A stretch of 64,000 nt of DNA from Aquilaria yunnanensis (GCA_039654915.1 CM077597.1:55580001-55644000); one strand, 5' to 3'; counted from the first letter of the stretch, positions 21,936 to 35,158 are shown. Notes: generated by a model not told the origin, from the letters alone. Translations and numbers: made by a program.

Positions 21936-24900
21936 AAGAAATTTGGTCCTCCAAATTTTATTCTTAACTGAGCACAACACTTGGATTTTAATCCTCTTAC
22001 AAAGTGCTCAGTTATCTTACTCATGATCCTTTCCTTACTATGGTTGCCCATAGCTCCTTAATCACGAGCTGCTTCAAGTTCTTAGCTTCTTGACTTGTTG
22101 GTCAAGAAACTTCTTAAGATACTACTTAAGAAATGGACACCTTACCTTGGTTCACAAGGCGCAACCCTCATACTCCCAAATTTCACTTAAGCCTAAGCAA
22201 CTTAGAGCTAACTTGCTCCCCTTTAGGCCTTTCTTCCTAATGGTTTACCTTTGGGAGCACTTATTCTCCTACTTGAACCATTACCCTTGGTGGAACCTAC
22301 CACAGACTTACACTTTACTTAGGCTGTCTAGCCCTACCTAGGTGTTTCTTAGTTGCCACCCTTAGCACTTTTGCACAATTTAACTTGGTAGTACTTGCAC
22401 CCATCATAAACATTCAAGCGGCTTTGGGTACATCATCTTTTTTATTGCCACTTAGTGCTTAGGATATGTCTTGACTTGGCAACTCTTACATCCAACTTAG
22501 GCACTCTAGCCAAACTTCGGTATATTTTTAATCTTGATGCACCTTAAATACAGTACCTTTTGTGGTGACTTACCCTTAACTTTCTTAGGCAGCCACTTAC
22601 ACTTACCACCTTAGGTTTCCTTGGCCACTTTAGGCACAAATCAACTTTACATCCTCTGGGTGTCTTTGGGTGTTTTACAACTTACCCAACCTCTCTACAC
22701 TTGGTTCCTTTAGGTAATCACTAACATGCTTGTGTCCTTGACTACACTTTAGTCACCTAGCCTCTTCTGGGCCCTTAATTCTTAAGACACCGCTAGCATG
22801 CTTTTCACTCTTTAATACCTAGGGGTCAATCTTTAATGATTTGGCCTTCTTTGACGATGGGGTAATCTAGGGCATAACAACCTTTTCTTAGGTCTTTTCA
22901 AATTACTAAAGACCAATTCTTAGTACCACTAATTAACTTACTTAGGTGCCTTAAATACCCCATACTGCCCCACAACATATTACTACTGTGACCCTTAGGC
23001 CTTAGCTTAATTACTTCACCACTTTAGGTGTATACTTGGCATTGAATCCTCTTAGGCTCCACAGCGCTTCACAACTTTCTTAGGAAGCCCTTAGGACTCT
23101 TGAAAATCAACCTTTCCTAGTCCTCTCTTAGCTCTTACTCTTGGGTACACATTGTGTCCCACAACTTATGCCACACCCCTGGCCTTCTTAGAAAACTCGA
23201 TCTGCTTGATTCCAACTTAGCATTTGGCATTTGCCTTCATGCTTGCCTTGGTTTCTTATTGAATCCAAAAGGGTCTTTCTTAACACCCTAAACCCATTGG
23301 GTTAACACAACCCATCTACTACCCATGTGTGCTCCCAACACATACTTGTGTGTGAAAGAGACTTATAATTCTTATGCCTTACTTGAGGCCACTTTGGTAC
23401 CTATACCTTACTTCCTTATACCTAGGCACATTCTTAGGTCATTACCTCACTAGCCCATCCTTATGCACTAACCACCATGACTACTTAGTGTGATTTGCAC
23501 ACCCATAGCCCATAGTGTGTGCACCCTTAGGCTTAACTGAGGCCCACAACCTCCTTATGCATAAGGAAGCCTTACTTGGCACCCTTTTGGCTCATAATTC
23601 ACTTAAGCACTTCAAGTCTCTTTGAACTCTAAAATTTACTAGAGTTTTCGGTATGACTCATTCTCATGGGCTCTTAGTGATTCAAGGTCATTATTTAGCA
23701 ACTCAACTTTAGGACTCAATAGGTAGTTCCAACTACCTTAGCTTCAAAAATCTTACCTTTGGGTTTTTGTTTCTTTTCTTAGCTACCTACTTGTTCAAGA
23801 GTCTCTCTTAGTCATTAGCTGACACACCTAGACTCTTAAATTACTTAGGTAACTTCTTACCCCTTAAGGAAATAAAGAATCCCATAACCCGCTTAGGCTT
23901 GGTGAGTTCACTAAATTCTTCCAACAACCTTAACTTCGGTTGCCTTGAATCCACTAATGAGGATATTACCTCTACTTACATTTAACTCCATCTTGAGCCT
24001 CTTTATACTTAAGACTTTAAGTCGGCATTCACACCCAACTACACCAATGCCGATTCTTCCTGAATTACTCAAGACCCTTCGATAGTGGAGTACACTTCGG
24101 ACCTTAGGGTCCTTTCTCTTACGAACCTTCAGATTAACTTAGGTCCGCACTCTTAGCCCTTTGGCTTCAAATTTTTCTTAATTCTTCAAACTCACAAACA
24201 ATGCCCACTATCTAGGATGAATGAATTCCTAGACACTCAGGAACATTGCTCAATTCACCTAATCCCTTCTTGAGCAGCCTTAGGTCAACAAAGACCATAA
24301 CAAAAATACTACGCATAAGTCTACTACATGGAGTTCGTTCTTATCAACTGTAGGTTTGGGTTCTAAAACCACTTAGGACAACTTCTTTTTAATCACTTGA
24401 GTTGTCCTTAAAGCCACTTGGCTAATGGTGCTCTCATGGTTCCGTCTTACTCTCCCAGTCTGGGTTATAGCTACTTAGGAAACCAAATGTTACTCCTTCG
24501 GTCTTTAAGGCTCAAGTTAACTCTCGAACCTCCACCAACTTACATACCACAAAACAATGGACTCCCCTTTAAGGAGCCGTAACTTTCAAGTCAACTTCAC
24601 AGTTTGAAACCCGCAGGTTAAACTTCTCACAAAAACTGCGAGTCCTTAGGGTACCACTTACTCTTCTTCACTCGCAACTTCAGGTTCCTAAAGTTAACTC
24701 TTGGTTTTAAAAGCTCCTCTTACCTTAGTTGCGGGTGCTTGGAGAATCCAATCTCGCTTTACTTGGTGACCCTTTGTAACTAGTGCACGACACTTATCAA
24801 AAATGGGACCAGTCATAACCATCTAAGAGTTGTCCTTCCTTAAACTGTCCCTATAGTGCCTAAAACACTCCTTACACCATAGGTACAAGTTTGATCAACT

Positions 24901-26184
24901 TGAGGCTCAACCCGTGGCACGACTTACTCACTCTCCGACGCAAGCCACCCTTGCCCTTAGAATACCTCTAAGGGTCACTTATGACCGGCACAGTTAAATC
25001 AGCCTTTATGCCCTTTGACCAATCCTATTCTTAAGTAATTCACACTAACCAACAAACCGCAACCACAACTCACTGCACTAATGCTACCCTTAAGCTTCTA
25101 GGTAAAACCTTAACTACCTTAAGGGTCTAAACGAAACTTGCCCTTTATAGGCCCTTATGGGTTCAAATACCCACACCTTGCCGAAATCCTAATTTTCTAG
25201 GCAAGCTAGTCACAACCACAGACATAGCAGTTTAAACAAGAAAACTACTTACTATGTTGTAAACTTAAAGGTACCTCTTTCTTTGTTGTCAGCTCCTTGA
25301 CCAATCAATTGGTCCAAACAAAACTGCTTGATTGCCTATGAGTACTGGCGGTGCTTCCCCGGTGATTGAGGCATTCTTCAGTTTAACCTTGTTCAGGTTC
25401 CAGCCTCGAGTATGTTCATGGCCCTCATACTTTATCTCCCTTGATTCCGTGCACTTAACTCATAGCCTCACTTCTGACTTGTGATGTTTTTCCTTGGGTT
25501 CCATGGACTCCACATGAACTGACTCTTCATGAGCTTTACTTCGGCCTCAACTTACCTTAGGGTGGAGATGTTACTCTCTTGGCTCGGGTGCACCCATGGT
25601 TCTAGTGCACCATAGCCCTTACCCCATGGTCTATTGCTCTCTTGGTATCCATGTCACCCTTGCCCTTAGGTAATGACGGTTCACCTGGCCTCAGTGCACC
25701 TTTAATAACTTAGTGCTCCTTGGCCCTTACCCTTGGGCTTTTCGACTGCTCGTTGAACTTTGCCTTTATCCACATATCTGTGCATATTTCTTGACCTTGG
25801 TCCTGCCCTTAGGGTGGGGATTTCTCCCTTGGTCTCAGTGTACTGGTAGGCCTTAGCACACTTCAACCCTTACCCCTTAGACATGAACCATGATATCCGT
25901 TCCTTAAGGATTCAAACACGCTTCTTGGGCTACTCACACCATAGTGCAACTGGGACTGTACCACAAAATCACTGCCTTCCTATGGCTAATTCCATAAAGC
26001 CACTTAGACCTTTGTTCGGTCCCTTGCCTCAATTTCCAGAACCTTACCGGGTATCTGCCCATATACCTGCAACCAAAGCCAGACAACAACTCCAGGAATA
26101 CTTATAAGCAGTACTAACCATACTTAGCACAAGGACACACTTGGATCTTAGTGACTTATTGCCTCTACTAAGACCATTGGCCTA
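21936..26184 (-). other. Element D internal region without coding capacity
   Basis: About 4.2 kb with a strong strand bias: the plus strand is rich in CTTAGG, CTTACC and CACCTTAG words. Short open frames such as 22090-22341 (+) and 25883-26107 (+) show no family motif and run against the element's sense. I see no gag, RT or integrase signature in the frames I checked. Confidence 0.7.
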
Positions 26185-26195
26185 CTCTGATACCA
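26185..26195 (-). promoter_or_regulatory. Element D primer-binding site (tRNA-Met)
   Basis: The minus strand reads TGGTATCAGAG three bases inside the 5' LTR, matching initiator tRNA-Met. Confidence 0.88.
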
Positions 26196-26198
26196 TTC

Positions 26199-28899
26199 TG
26201 TGGTGGAACAGGGCCCCAGTGCCCCGAATTGCTAACACTGGTAGGCTCTACCGAACTATGATCCCACTTAAGTTACAATTGGCTAGTTATTACTTGTAAG
26301 ATATCTTAAATCCTTACGTGCAACTAGTTACTTAGCCTACCCTGCATAAGAGATATGCATGCGTTGTCCTGGCTATGCAATAATAATTAAATTAAAGCTT
26401 CATCGAAAACAGTGCCGCGGCAATTAATGAAACATAAATCAAATAAGCCAAGACATAAATCTTTAGTTGCTTTAACTTCAAGTAACAACTATGTGCATAC
26501 ATTTCCAACTTATATGCACTCAAATGTAACTCTAGTGTTATACACACCAATGGTCATTAGTATAGGCAATCTATGTATGAAATTACCATACATACTAAAA
26601 GAAGCATTTCATAACTACTAAGATCTATCCTCAGCTCTTCACCCAAGCAAGCTAGCTTCAAGTGATGAGCCACGCTTTCCTTCTACTCACTTAGCCTCAA
26701 CTGTAAGGCAAACACTTTGGCCAGTACTTACTTATGCCGTAAGTAACTTAGAAAACATGGAGTTTCCTACTTAGAGAATACCTTTGAACCAATAAAACTT
26801 AGCTTTAACACCTGCTCCTTACCAACTGTTAAGCCCAAATAAAACTGCTTAAACCTGCACAACACTTAAGGGGTGAGCACTCTAAAGTACTCAGTAAGGG
26901 ATTAGTACCTGCAGGGGAAAACAATGCATGCATACAAAGCACAACAAGCATATAAATAGATAACGTACAAAACAAAACAAGCAAGCAACAAGATAACCAG
27001 AGGCAAGAAAATAAACAACAAACAATGCAAGTGATGGATAGATGGATGGATGAATGAGTTATGCACATGTAAATGCACTTATGACTTCCTTACACCCGTA
27101 GGTGCTGGACTTGTCGTGAGCTCTTACAACTGGGGTACTTGGATACTGGCCCTCGTATCCTATGCTAGCACTTAACTACTAACCCCTTGAAGTCCTCTTA
27201 CGGGCACCTTAGAGTAAGACCTTGCTTACTCAACCTTACCCGCCTTGACGAGCAACTTAGAGTAAGTTTCCACTTACTCACTCCTTACCCATCTCTTCCC
27301 TTAACTTATTGTGCAGAGTAGCTACCTTATGTGGTTCAACTTACCAAGCTTTTGAAGCTTAGCTTAGGGCCCCTTAGTGGCTTACTTACCAAACTATAAA
27401 GTTTGGTTGGGATTCTCTTAGGTTTCCTTTTTATTGACCATAGGTTTATGACATTCTACTCGGCCAACGAAGAGTCTGAAACCCGACTTAATCCCCTTAG
27501 TGCTCACTTGAGAACTGAAGCACTTTGACTTCCTTAGCCACCACTACTTACCCTTCCTTAACCACACCACTTAGCTACTACCTATATAATGCATAATTCC
27601 CGACTTAGGAACGAATTCTAGACCCAACCGAGGCTACGGAACATCTTAACTTAGCCTAGGGATGGAAACCGAGAGTTTGAGACACTCTTAGGATGCCCGG
27701 AGCTTGAGGGCAAAATGCCTTGGCGGAGCCGTTGGTGACGCGTCGCCAAAGGCATCAGCGTTCGGAAAACTTTCGCATTTCTCGGCGACGCGTCGCCAAC
27801 TCACGTCGCCTCTGGCGACGCATCTCCAATGGTGTCAAAACTAGCGACGTGTCGCCAATGCTTTCCAGCATTGTGCGACAGCGTGCGTTCTAGCACGAAA
27901 ACTGCTCAAACTCCTTCATCCCATAACCAAATCACTTGGGTCTTGTTTCTAACTCATTCCCACACAAAAGACTACATTTCTATGCATTATTTGAGCTTAA
28001 TTAACTTGAATCCCTTACCTCAAATCATCTTGAAAGCAAGAACAAGCTATGAGCACCTCCAAGCTCCATTGGGTTCCCTTGAGTTCCAAACTGAAAAACA
28101 ACCAAATTGGACACCAATAGCACGAAGTTAAGACCATTTCTAACCATTTAACAACCTTAAAACTAACCCATAAGGACCAAATACGTTTACCTTTGGGTTT
28201 GAACCAAAAACTTGCAAAAACAACTCCAAATGCACCAATTCCATAAAAAAATGAGCTAAGGGCTTGTTGGGATTGCTTCGGGACCTTCAAATTCCATGAA
28301 AACTTGAGTGATTTGGGAGGTTTGGGGGGTAGAAAGCAAGGGAGAAAGAAGAGCTATGAAAATGGCTAATGGGGGAGATGATGAATAGTGTCATCTCCTC
28401 CATTTAAACCAATTTAGCCCAACTTCTTCCTCTTGTCACTTTGGCCCTCAAACTAAATTTTGAATCTCTTAGGCCACTTAAACACTCCCATTTCTATCAC
28501 TCCTTGATCCCAAAGAAAGGTTATTCTTACCCAAACATGCTGCCCTTGCGTCACCTAAGCCATTATAAGACATAATAGCTTAAATTCCTACTTAGTGCAT
28601 TTTTCACCCTTAACTTAATAAATTGGTTCAAATGGCTATAAATTCCTATGGTCTTAACTTAACTAGCTCAAAACACTTGCATGGACCTAATCTTTCCAAA
28701 ATTACGGTCATTCTGCTTACTTGGGCCAAAATTACCATTTTTCCCTTTTTGCCCCCTTAGGTGCCAATTACCCTTTGAAACTCAATTTAACCTCAACTAG
28801 CTTGCTTTCCTGGCTTAATACTACTTATTGAGGGAAAAATACTTAGGATTCACTTACCTCGACATTTAATGTAGAGGAAATACTAGGAGAGCCTTTACA
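26199..28899 (-). repeat. Element D 5' LTR
   Basis: 2701 bp, plus-strand edges TGTGGTGGAAC and CCTTTACA. Carries the second palindrome cluster (27731-27860), about 150-280 bp upstream, in the element's sense, of a TATA-like CATTATATAGG at 27581-27591. Likely the promoter LTR. Confidence 0.88.
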
Positions 28900-28904
28900 A
28901 TGCC

Positions 28905-29755
28905 ACTAACAAGAAGGAGACATAATGCCATTTAGGTCATTGCAGATAGATTGACCAAGGTAGCCTACTTTTTACATATGAACCTCACAGACTCACTAGA
29001 CAAGCTTGCCCAGCTCTACATAAAGGAAATAGTAAGGCTTCATGGAGTACCTGATGATATTATTTCAGACAGGGATGCTACATTTGTTTCTAGATTTTTG
29101 AAATCCCTACATCATGCCTTAGGCACTAAACTCAAGTTTAGCTGAGCATACCATCCACAGACTAATGGACAAATAGAAAGAACAATTCAAATTCTGGAAG
29201 ACATGCTGAGATGATATGTGATTGATTTCCAAGGAGAATCGGATGTACATGTACCCTTAGTGGAATTTTCATACAACAATAGGTACTATTTAGTGATTGG
29301 AATGGCACCATATGAAGCTCTATATGATAGGAAATTAATTACTCCTCACTCCTGACATAAGCCAAGAGATAAATTGGAGTTATGACCAGAAATCATTAGG
29401 GAGACCACGGAAAAAATAAGGCTAATCCAGACTAGGATCAAGGCTACTAATGACAAGTAGCAATCTTATACTAACTTAAAAAGGATAAGAGACATAGAAT
29501 TCTAGGAATGAGATTGGGTATGCCTCAAGGTTTCTCCTATGAAAAGAGTGGTAAGATTTGGAAAGAAGGGGAAACTAGGACCTAGATATATAGGGCAATA
29601 TTATATATTGACTAGGATTGGAAATGTGGCATACGAGTTAGACTTACCCCCTGAACTTGGGTATGTACATGATACTTTTCATTGAAGCTTACTAAAGAAG
29701 TATGTTCCAAGTTCTAAGCAAGTGGTTGTACCTGGATAGGCTTACCTGGATGTAC
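28905..29755 (+). pseudogene. Element E integrase remnant, C-terminal part
   Basis: Resumes integrase after [32 protein letters not shown] (second catalytic Asp), then AYHPQTNGQIERTIQILEDML (catalytic Glu), VPLVEFSYNN, MAPYEALYDRK, and the C-terminal GKLGPRYIGQYYI, YVHDTFH, LLKKYVPSSKQVV. At least eight in-frame stops, e.g. just after LKFS at 29143. The pol end is deleted where the LTR begins near 29755. Confidence 0.85.
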
Positions 29756-30345
29756 ACTTGTATATGTTTGATGGCCTAGGAGGTCATGGAGGAAAATAAA
29801 CTTTAGGGGCTTAATTGGACAAGTGTTCAGGTGTTTAAAAAGAAAGGAATCTTTTAATTGAGGATTAAAACAAACCATGCAAAAAGGGAGCTAACTAGCG
29901 CCAGTATTAACCCATTTTTAGCACCATGTGGCAAATTCTCCAATTTTGCATGCCTCCACTTTGTTTGGTGAGGTAAACTCGGCCTTTCACTCCATTTGGA
30001 AGACATTGGATGTTCTTGTTTGGGAAGGTTTAGCTTTATGGCAATTTCTTAAATGATTGAAGTTGAATTGGGGAATTGAGCTTGATCAAGCTAGTTTTGG
30101 CCATAGGCGACTAGGAAAGCTTATCTTTAAGCTTGGTTGTTGGTATATGAAGCTTGGTCGAGAGGATAAAGGCTAAGTTTGGTAAGGATTTCACTATACT
30201 CCTCTTGATTTTGGTTAAATTTCCATGTTCAATTTTAGTATTAAACGTCTAAGTGATGGCTTTGATCTAGATGCATTTAGATTATTGTAAGGGCTATGGT
30301 TACTTTTGAGTATAAGTGATTTGAATGCTAGCTAGCTAAGTAATG

Positions 30346-30350
30346 ATAAG
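30346..30350. repeat. Target-site duplication ATAAG of element G (left)
   Basis: ATAAG occurs here and at 41967-41971, bracketing G. The flanks rejoin as family-C sequence (GCTAGCTAGCTAAG... / GTACTAGAATTCTTAC). Confidence 0.9.
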
Positions 30351-31190
30351 TGATAGCCAAAGGACTATTACCCTTCAAACCCCTAACCTCTGATGAAGCA
30401 CCACCCTCAGAAAAAATGAGCATCACCCTTGAAGAATGTGAGCACCAACCTCGGGAAAAGACTGTCCGCAGTCCTTGACCCCTGACCTTGGTAATCCACC
30501 ATCACCCTTGGGGAATAACAGGACTGACCTTAGGAACATGGTACACTACCACCTTCGGTAAGATGACCTGACCAACTTCGGGAGAGGTAGACTCACCATC
30601 CTCGTCAAGGGAAAACATCCACCGAAGGAGATGCTCTGTGCCGAGGGGCGTTTCGAATGACTGGAGCAACCTCAGCAAGAAGCCCTTATATCCCGAAGAG
30701 GTCTCTTTCACCGAAGGGGTCTTGTGGACACGACAAAAATAGTTAAGGAGCCTCTGACACAGAGACCTCGCACATGCCACTAACACACAGAACTCCCATA
30801 GCCCTGACTTTTGGCCAGCTGGAGGTCCTCATCCCTTAAGGTACGAACCGCATCCGACCAAAACACATGTCATGATCTGAGCGGGCTGTGTCAAACGGAC
30901 TTTTCCCAATGCCCTCCTATAAATACTTGGGAAACAACCTTGGTAAGAAGAGACCAAACTCTTAAGAGAGCTCCACTCTTTACTCTCTATTCACTACTCT
31001 TTACTTGCCAAATACTGACTTGGGTGTTGGAGGCTCCTCCCCCAGAAACACACTCTGGGGACCTCCTAAGCCCTGTTCTTTCTAGAATTTCAGGCAATTT
31101 CACGGCGAAAGTCTCTTCTACCAGCATCTCTATACCGGAAGTCCCTCTCAAGGCTACCATGTCGTACAATGAAGATGCTGATGGGCATCA
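30351..31190 (+). repeat. Element G 5' LTR
   Basis: 840 bp, TGATAGCC to GGGCATCA. Contains TATAAATA at 30918-30925, ~270 bp before the LTR end, and repeated TTCGG/CCTCGG words seen throughout G. More GC-rich than its surroundings. Confidence 0.9.
30918..30925 (+). promoter_or_regulatory. TATA box in element G LTR
   Basis: CCTATAAATACTTGGG, a strong plant TATA box; the equivalent in the 3' LTR is at 41694-41701. Confidence 0.7.
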
Positions 31191-31399
31191 TTTCACGCCA
31201 TCTATGGGAACCCCCTATCAGGTAGCCATCATTGAGACTCGGCATTCTATGGATAAGTGACTCCTGAAGTCCCCATCTGTGCCGGAGAATCAACCAGCGA
31301 CCAAACAACCCGCCATAGGGACTTCTTTGCTTGAGGACGAACATCCTCTAACGATCATGATGAGCTTCCTACATGATTTTCAGCGCTCTGTTGTAGCTG

Positions 31400-32990
31400 A
31401 AATGACACAACAGTTGGACCAAAGGTGGTCTTAACCACCTTCAAGCCGAAGGGCCTCATCACCAACTCCCTGTCAGGAGAAAAGCCCGAAGTCCACTCAC
31501 CGGAGCTTAGGGAGTGGGGACTTCCACAACGAGTCCTCAATGGAGGTCGTGCCCCCCAAAGGCCGATGTGCTGGAGAAATGGGGTCAAAAGGGACCAAAA
31601 CTTCCCGCCGGCAAAGTTCATCACTGGAAGAGAGATCACAATCCCCCCGCCACTGAAGTTACTCCCAAAAAGGAGACGTCATTGTCCGTTGCCGGACGCC
31701 TCCAGGCAGCGAGAAGAGCCTAGTGCTACCATCCTCCGAGAAAAGATTTTAGAGAGGTTAGAGAAAGAGGAAAGGTAGGTGGCTCGAAAGCCTGTCTGGT
31801 CGAGGTTGTCAAAGACCTTCACCAGAGAAGAGTCTCCATTCATCCGAGCAGTAGTTGGGGGACCCATGCCCAGTGACGTTCGGGTACCTCGCCAAAAGAC
31901 GTATGATGGGTGTAGTGACCCCCAAGCCCACCTGACGAAGTACAGGCATAGCATGGTGCTACACGGTGCCGATGACGCTACCCTTTTGCAAGTGCTTTGA
32001 AGTCACCCTCTCCGGCCCTGCAATTGCGTGGTACAACGCCCTAGCCCCCGGAACTATAATGAGTTTCCAGGAGCTGTCCACGGCATTCACGCAACAGTTC
32101 ATCGGCAACTGGCTAACGGTGAAGATGCCCGTCCAGATGTTTGACATAGCCCAAAAGAGTGGGGAGACCATTTGGGACTATGTCGAAAGGTTCAATCGAG
32201 AGGCTATAAGCGTGCCAGACTTTCATCCTGAGATTCATATCCTCACAATGATTAGGGGACTTCGGAGGGCCTCACAGCTTTTCTATGAATTCTCCAAGGC
32301 CCCCCGGACACCCTGGGAGAATTCTATCGAAAGGCCGAGCAGCATATGACAGCCAAAGAGCTGTGAATAGGAGGACTGAAGTCTGATCACCATCATTCCG
32401 AAGGTCAAAGTCACCAACCTCGGTATTTAGCCAAGGGCGTGGGAAGAACCCGAAAGCAGGAAGGGAAAAAACCCATATCATTCACTTCTCTGAATACCTC
32501 CAGAACAAACATACTACTGCCCATGGAAAGGCAAGGCAACCTAATCCAGCATCCGAAGGCCATGACTTCAGAAAACAAGAAAAATATGAAGAAATTCTGC
32601 CAGTTCCACCGAGACCATGGGCATGACACTGAGGATTGCTTCCAGTTCAGGAAGTACATCGAGTCTTTAATAAAGCAAGGCCAACTTCGGCACTACCTAC
32701 GGATGCCCTCCCTGAAAGGGAGGAAGGAAAAGGAAAGAAAAGGAGATGATGAGGACTATGATTCGGACAGACATCGGAATCGAAGTTCCAAAAGGCATCC
32801 ACCACCTTCGATAGGAGTAATCCAAATGATCACCACTGGGATACCCTCGGCTGAAAGGAAAAGAAAAATACAGGAAATCTCGGTGATGGAGCTTAGTCAC
32901 CAGTTGAACAAGCTTGTTCGGAAAGATGGATCCACCGTGATGTTCTCTCATGATGACCCACTCCTAATCATGGCAAGGATAATAAGTTAG
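31400..32990 (+). pseudogene. Element G gag remnant
   Basis: Segments in different frames rebuild the order of a Tat-type gag: RVPRQKTYDGCSDPQAHL at ~31880-31935, a frameshift near 31985, then CFEVTLSGPAIAWYNALAPG, SFQELSTAFTQQFIGNW, and TIWDYVERFNREAI at 32170-32205, a stop at 32347, then KFCQFHRDHGHDTEDCFQ at 32590-32645, the Cys/His motif seen in this group (C-X3-H-X2-H-X5-C-type). Translation would be blocked by stops and shifts. Confidence 0.82.
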
Positions 32991-33524
32991 GATGTCAAAA
33001 GAGTACTACTCGATGATGGTTCCAACACCGACATCTTATTGTCTCATCTCCTGTCGAATTTGGGCATCTTAAAAGGTGATCTCAAGCCTGTCACCTCCCC
33101 TACCTTTGGGGTAGGTTCGTCCAAACTCCCTGTCCTCGGATGGATCAATCTACCTCTAATGCTAAGAGAAACTTCACCACAAAACAAGGGTGAGCTCTTT
33201 TCTTCCACAATGACAAGGTTCATCGTCATAGATGCCCTTTCGTCATACAATGCCATCCTCGGGAGGCAGATGCAAGGGAATCTCCACATCTATCCAAATG
33301 TGAAGTACTTGATTGTCACCTTCGCAACAAAGGATGGAGATGTTGAGATCTTCATCGACCAAGGGGAAGTGAGGAAGGTCTTTCTGAAAGCAAGACAGGG
33401 CCCAGCAAAGATTCATGAACAGACTTCAGGAGCAAAGGCCGTGCTCGGAGGAGAGGCAAAAAGAGAAGAAACAGTAGACCTCGAAAAAATAGAAACAAAA
33501 GATGTGGAACCTGTCCCAGGCTGA
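32989..33524 (+). pseudogene. Element G aspartic protease remnant
   Basis: Continuous from DVKRVLLDDGSNTDILL (DDGS at the position of the catalytic DTG/DSG) through TMTRFIVIDALSSYNAILGR, a Tat protease signature, to LEKIETKDVEP. A TAG at 32988-32990 separates it from gag. The intact motif order suggests it decayed late compared with RT. Confidence 0.82.
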
Positions 33525-34290
33525 AGTACCCGAGTGGGGAAAAAAATTGGCCGAAGGTGACAAGGAAAAGCTTGTATCTCTTCTGTTAATGAACAAAGAT
33601 TTGTTTGCCTACTCACCAAAGGACATGCCGGGGGTAGACCCTCGTATAATCCAGCAAAGTCTTAAGGTGTGCCCAGAGGCAAAGCCTGTTCGACAAAAAA
33701 AGTGAAGCCTCTTGACACATAAGAACAACTTCATCAAAACCAAAGTCCAATGCTTAATGGAAGCAGGTGTAATAAGGGCGGTCAAGTACCCTGAATGGCT
33801 TAGCAATGTTGTCATTGCTACGAAAGAAGGGAGTCATAAGCTCCGAATGTGCATCGATTTCTGAAACATAAACGATGCTTGCCCTAAGGATTCTTATCCT
33901 CAACACCTTTAGTGGGTATCATCAAATTAGGATGGACCTCGAAGACAAGGAAAAAATTGCCTTCATCATCGAAGTTAGTACATACTGCTATATTAGAATG
34001 CCCTTCGGACTTAAGAATGTAGGGGCCACGTACCAAAGGTTGATGAATAGGGTCTTCGACTCCTAAATCGGGAGAAACATGGAAGTCTACATCGATGATA
34101 TAATAGTTAAGAGAAAACTGGCTAGTAGTCATATCATAGACTTAGAGGAGACATTCCACCAACTGAGGACATTCAGAATTTGTCTCAACCCCGAAAAATG
34201 CGTGTTCAGGGTGAACACGGGTAAGTTCCTCAGATTCATGGTGTCGGAGAGAGGTATTGACGCCAATCCGGAAAAGGTCAAGGCCCTGCT
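33525..34290 (+). pseudogene. Element G reverse transcriptase remnant
   Basis: Visible motifs are LLLMNKDLFAYSPKDMPG, CLMEAGVIRAVKYPEWLSN, KLRMCIDF, NDACPKDSYP, FSGYHQIRMDLEDKEK, MPFGLKNVGATYQRLMNRVF, and the catalytic YIDDIIVK at 34087-34110. About 80 nt seem to be missing between CPKDSYP and FSGYHQI, and the Asp that normally precedes FSGYHQI is Asn (LNTFSGYHQI), so the first catalytic Asp is lost. Stops at ~33704, 33863 and 34064. Confidence 0.88.
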
Positions 34291-35158
34291 GGGATTCCAA
34301 ACTTTCACGATGACTAAGGATGTGCAAAGACTCACAGGGAGAATCACATCCCTCAGCAGATTCATCTCCAGATATGGGGATTCCTGCCAACCGTTCTTCA
34401 AAGTGCTCACCAAAGCAGCAAAAAATGATGGCAACCTCAGAACCGAGGTGTGCCCTTGGAACGAAGACTGCCAAAAGGCCTGGGAAGAGCTTAACATCTA
34501 CCTAACTCATCTTCCGACACTCCGGCAACCACGGGAAGGAGAACCCCTCATACTCTACCTCACTGTGATCGAAAAGGCAGTAAGTTTGGTCCTTATAAAG
34601 GAAGAAAGGGCTAAGCAATGGCCAGTATATTATGTGAGCAAGTCTTTGTATGGCGCTGAAGTCAGGTACCCCTTGCTACGATAGGCTATTTATGCCCTGG
34701 TACTTGCAAGCAGAAGGTTAGAACCCTATTTCCAAGGGCACCCCATCATCGTTCAAAGTCAACTACCTTTTTGGGATATTATGAAGAAGGTGGACCACTC
34801 GGGAAGGCTATCGAAGTGGTGCATCGAGCTCAGTGAGTATGATATCACCTATGAGCCAAGGAAGGCAATAAAAGAACAGGCATTGGCAGATTTCGTTGCT
34901 GACGTACCCATCACCGAAGACAGTCCACCAGACCTCGGAAAGGATGAACCTGAGTTGGTTCTATTTTTTGACGGAGCCTCCAGTTCTGAACATCAAGGAA
35001 CTGGAGTAATTCTTCGTGGTCCTAAAGGTATGGAAACCATGAAGGCCATCAAATTCGGGTTTAATGTCACCAACAATGTGGCAGAATATGAAGCCCTCAC
35101 AACAGGATTACACCTAGCCAGAAGAGTTGGTGTAAGAAACTTAAAGGCCCACAGCGAT
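34291..35158 (+). pseudogene. Element G RT end, RNase H and start of archaeal-type RNase H, first duplicate copy
   Basis: Holds RLTGRITSLSRFISRYGD (RT connection), WNEDCQKAWEELNIYL, the first RNase H (PLILYLTVIEKAVSLVL, YYVSKSLYGAEVRYPLL, LEPYFQGHPIIV, GRLSKWCIELSEYDI, EQALADFVAD), and the beginning of the second RNase H (LVLFFDGASSSEHQGTGVIL, NNVAEYEALTTGLHLA). A stop interrupts RNase H at ~34682. The segment ends at a duplication junction inside KAHSD. Confidence 0.87.

Larger units (their letters stand above)
19230..28899 (-). mobile_element. Element D: non-coding LARD-like LTR retrotransposon, 9.67 kb
   Basis: Two long LTRs (2693 and 2701 bp) flank a 4.28-kb interior, with TSD ATGCC, a tRNA-Met PBS and a polypurine tract, all giving minus orientation. 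The interior has no coding frame above ~85 codons on either strand, so it cannot encode retroviral proteins and would need proteins in trans. The short 3' stretch reading KFGGPNFLRWGE on the minus strand next to the polypurine tract resembles the pol end of Tekay-type Gypsy elements, suggesting it derives from that group. LTRs differ at a modest number of sites. Confidence 0.85.

Noticed and set aside
31090..31344. Small minus-strand frames near the 5' LTR of G
   Set aside because: They overlap the LTR/PBS region, lack family motifs, and are not kept in the 3' LTR.
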